A stretch of 64,000 bases of DNA from Anaeromicropila populeti (GTDB lineage: Bacteria; Bacillota; Clostridia; Lachnospirales; Lachnospiraceae), in assembly GCF_900112775.1 (NCBI RefSeq), contig NZ_FOYZ01000008.1:147047-211046 (forward strand), written 5' to 3'. The notes under the pieces were generated by a model. It saw nothing but the letters and a program-made list of their open reading frames with translations. It had not been told where the DNA came from and did no database searches. Positions 63,105 to 64,000 of this stretch are shown here, in pieces. Positions within the stretch are counted from its first letter, which is position 1; each line of letters starts with the position of its first letter. The translations under genes and the position numbers were made by a program.

Positions 63105-63162
63105 TCGTTACCATAATTCTTGAACAATCCTCTCCGCTTACAATAATCCGCACTGTCCTCAT
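63016..63162 (-). CDS. Small mobile-element protein
   Basis: 48 residues from ATG 63162 with AAAGGAGG upstream: 'MRTVRIIVSGEDCSRIMVTN' then 'ERTKKGFLSFLSEKKKSSAM'. Beta-strand-rich start and basic end. Such short proteins are found in clostridial integrative elements near the sigma-like gene. It overlaps the upstream end of the DUF4406 frame at 63104, so if this gene is real the DUF4406 start is further in. Confidence 0.6.
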   Translation of the reverse strand: MRTVRIIVSGEDCSRIMVTNERTKKGFLSFLSEKKKSSAMCGKDSRKR

Positions 63163-63237
63163 GGCTAAAAACCTCCTTTCCTTTTGAGGCATTTTCAAAG
63201 CCTCTATCTTATAGCCACGGGAAAATGAATTTTTAAA

Positions 63238-63648
63238 CTAATCCAAAAGTTTTTTTATCTTATCCGGTATTTTTTTCAGTCTCTTGGATACAGCCATTAC
63301 TGAAATACCTAATTCTTTTCCGATTTCAACCATGGTCTTATCCTCAAAATAATATTTCTTAACGATTATGGAATCCTTACGATCCAGTTTCTGAATGGCC
63401 CGGTGTAGCCTTTCTTTCTCATCTGAATGAATAATGATTTGTTCTACATCAGCCCTATTGTCAGCAAACTGCATTGGACGATACCCATCATGGTTTTCCT
63501 GCATGAATTCCAGAGAATTATGCCGTCTCGTTTCGGCACGGTTCCTCCTGGACTGCATTTTCTCCATTTCGATGATAACTTCACCAATATTGTCATCCAC
63601 TTCTATTTCAAACTTCTCTCCGGTTATAAACTCATAACTGATTCTCAT
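63238..63648 (-). CDS. Sigma-70-like factor of a mobile element
   Basis: 136 residues from ATG 63648 (AGAAAGGAGCAGC upstream; the longer frame to 63720 has no good start). The N-terminal half ('RISYEFITGEKFEIEVDDNI') is typical of the small sigma-like proteins of Tn916/ICE-type elements; the C-terminal half is a region-4 HTH ('RKDSIIVKKYYFEDKTMVEI', 'GKELGISVMAVSKRLKKIPD'). Probably controls element genes such as excision or transfer functions outside the window. Confidence 0.85.
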   Translation of the reverse strand: MRISYEFITGEKFEIEVDDNIGEVIIEMEKMQSRRNRAETRRHNSLEFMQENHDGYRPMQFADNRADVEQIIIHSDEKERLHRAIQKLDRKDSIIVKKYYFEDKTMVEIGKELGISVMAVSKRLKKIPDKIKKLLD

Positions 63649-63761
63649 GCTGCTCCTTTCTTTACCCGTGAGTAAAGCGGAGCAGCAGGTGAATAGGTTA
63701 TAATAAATTATACAAATCATATTCGGTCATGATATAATGAGAAAAATGGAGGATAACTATC

Positions 63762-64000
63762 ATGGCAGGAAAAGTAAAAAATTACACCGATGATTTTAAA
63801 AAGCAAATAGTCGCATTAAGGCAAAATGGTAAACCAGCAGCAGAAATAGCTAGAGAATATCAACTGGCTAAATCAACAGTAGTGAAATGGACAAATGACT
63901 ATGGTAATACAGGTTCTTTTAAGGCTAAAGATAACAGAACTGACGAAGAAAATGAGTTGATTCGCCTTCGTAAAGAAAATAAACAGTTATTAATGGAGAA
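63762..64000 (+). mobile_element. IS3 family transposase OrfA, 5' part
   Basis: ATG 63762, AATGGAGG upstream, with a TATAAT at 63733-63738. The first 79 codons show an HTH_Tnp_1 domain ('YTDDFKKQIVALRQNGKPAA', 'EIAREYQLAKSTVVKWTNDY') and the start of the leucine-zipper helix ('TDEENELIRLRKENKQLLME'). This is the first frame of an IS3-type element that continues beyond the window. The left terminal repeat must lie between about 63650 and 63735; I could not fix it. Confidence 0.85.

Noticed and set aside
1..64000. CRISPR arrays, rRNA or tRNA genes
   Set aside because: No regularly spaced repeats, no tRNA cloverleaf with CCA-type end and no rRNA-like sequence were noticed in reading both strands; a tool such as tRNAscan would settle this.

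Overview
The window is AT-rich DNA with strong AGGAGG-type ribosome binding sites and TTGACA-N17-TATAAT promoters. Its protein families point to an anaerobic Gram-positive gut-type Clostridium, most likely family Lachnospiraceae: DUF421/DUF4363 pair, DUF6273, TIGR04076, EFR1 flavodoxin-ferredoxin, Cthe_2159-type lipoprotein, secreted enzymes with Thr-Pro linkers. Taxonomy is inference from gene content. Most genes lie on the minus strand. I saw no rRNA, tRNA or CRISPR array.

Layout. 1-2.0 kb: start of a DUF1858 gene, a divergent Crp/Fnr regulator, and a DUF4363-DUF421 membrane pair. 2.1-4.6 kb: AraC regulator divergent from a GH43 beta-xylosidase. 4.6-6.4 kb: purC-carbonic anhydrase operon, with a small promoter/30-codon ORF/terminator unit upstream. 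6.4-11.2 kb: LacI regulator divergent from a nucleoside hydrolase and a secreted CBM-bearing DUF1593 (nucleoside-hydrolase-fold) protein. 11.2-18 kb: YibE/F membrane protein and an 1855-aa secreted PHP-domain protein. 18-21.7 kb: uronide utilisation (GH88, DUF2264) beside a decayed AraC regulator. 21.9-26.7 kb: TrxB-like oxidoreductase, HxlR regulator with flavin-binding protein, small membrane protein, decayed malY, unknown 391-aa protein. 26.7-34.6 kb: EFR1-GNAT fusion, then a six-gene stress/drug-type operon (MarR, flavodoxin, AraC-GyrI, UvrA-like ATPase, serine hydrolase, RtcB). 34.7-39 kb: Cthe_2159-like lipoprotein, MarR divergent from an alpha/beta hydrolase, GH27 alpha-galactosidase. 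39.2-41.6 kb: decayed lantibiotic-immunity module. 41.6-47.3 kb: intact two-component system, chemotaxis-type transducer and two NAD(P) dehydrogenases. 47.3-53.6 kb: gene-poor stretch with many remnants (MGMT, AraC, XRE, RelE/ParE), a tocopherol-cyclase-like protein, a DUF6431 protein and TIGR04076.

53.6-61.7 kb is the most unusual part: one minus-strand operon encoding a DcrB-like protein, two VgrG-like spike proteins, a DUF4280 PAAR-like tip protein, two unknown proteins, a probable toxin tail on the second VgrG, a candidate immunity membrane protein and a DUF6273 protein. No sheath, tube, baseplate or ATPase gene is in the window. This looks like an orphan injection-system tip/effector cassette in a Gram-positive background.

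61.8-64 kb is the edge of an integrated mobile element (RhuM fragment, truncated rrp5-like protein, two DUF4406-like proteins, a sigma-like factor) interrupted or bordered by an IS3-family element running off the window.
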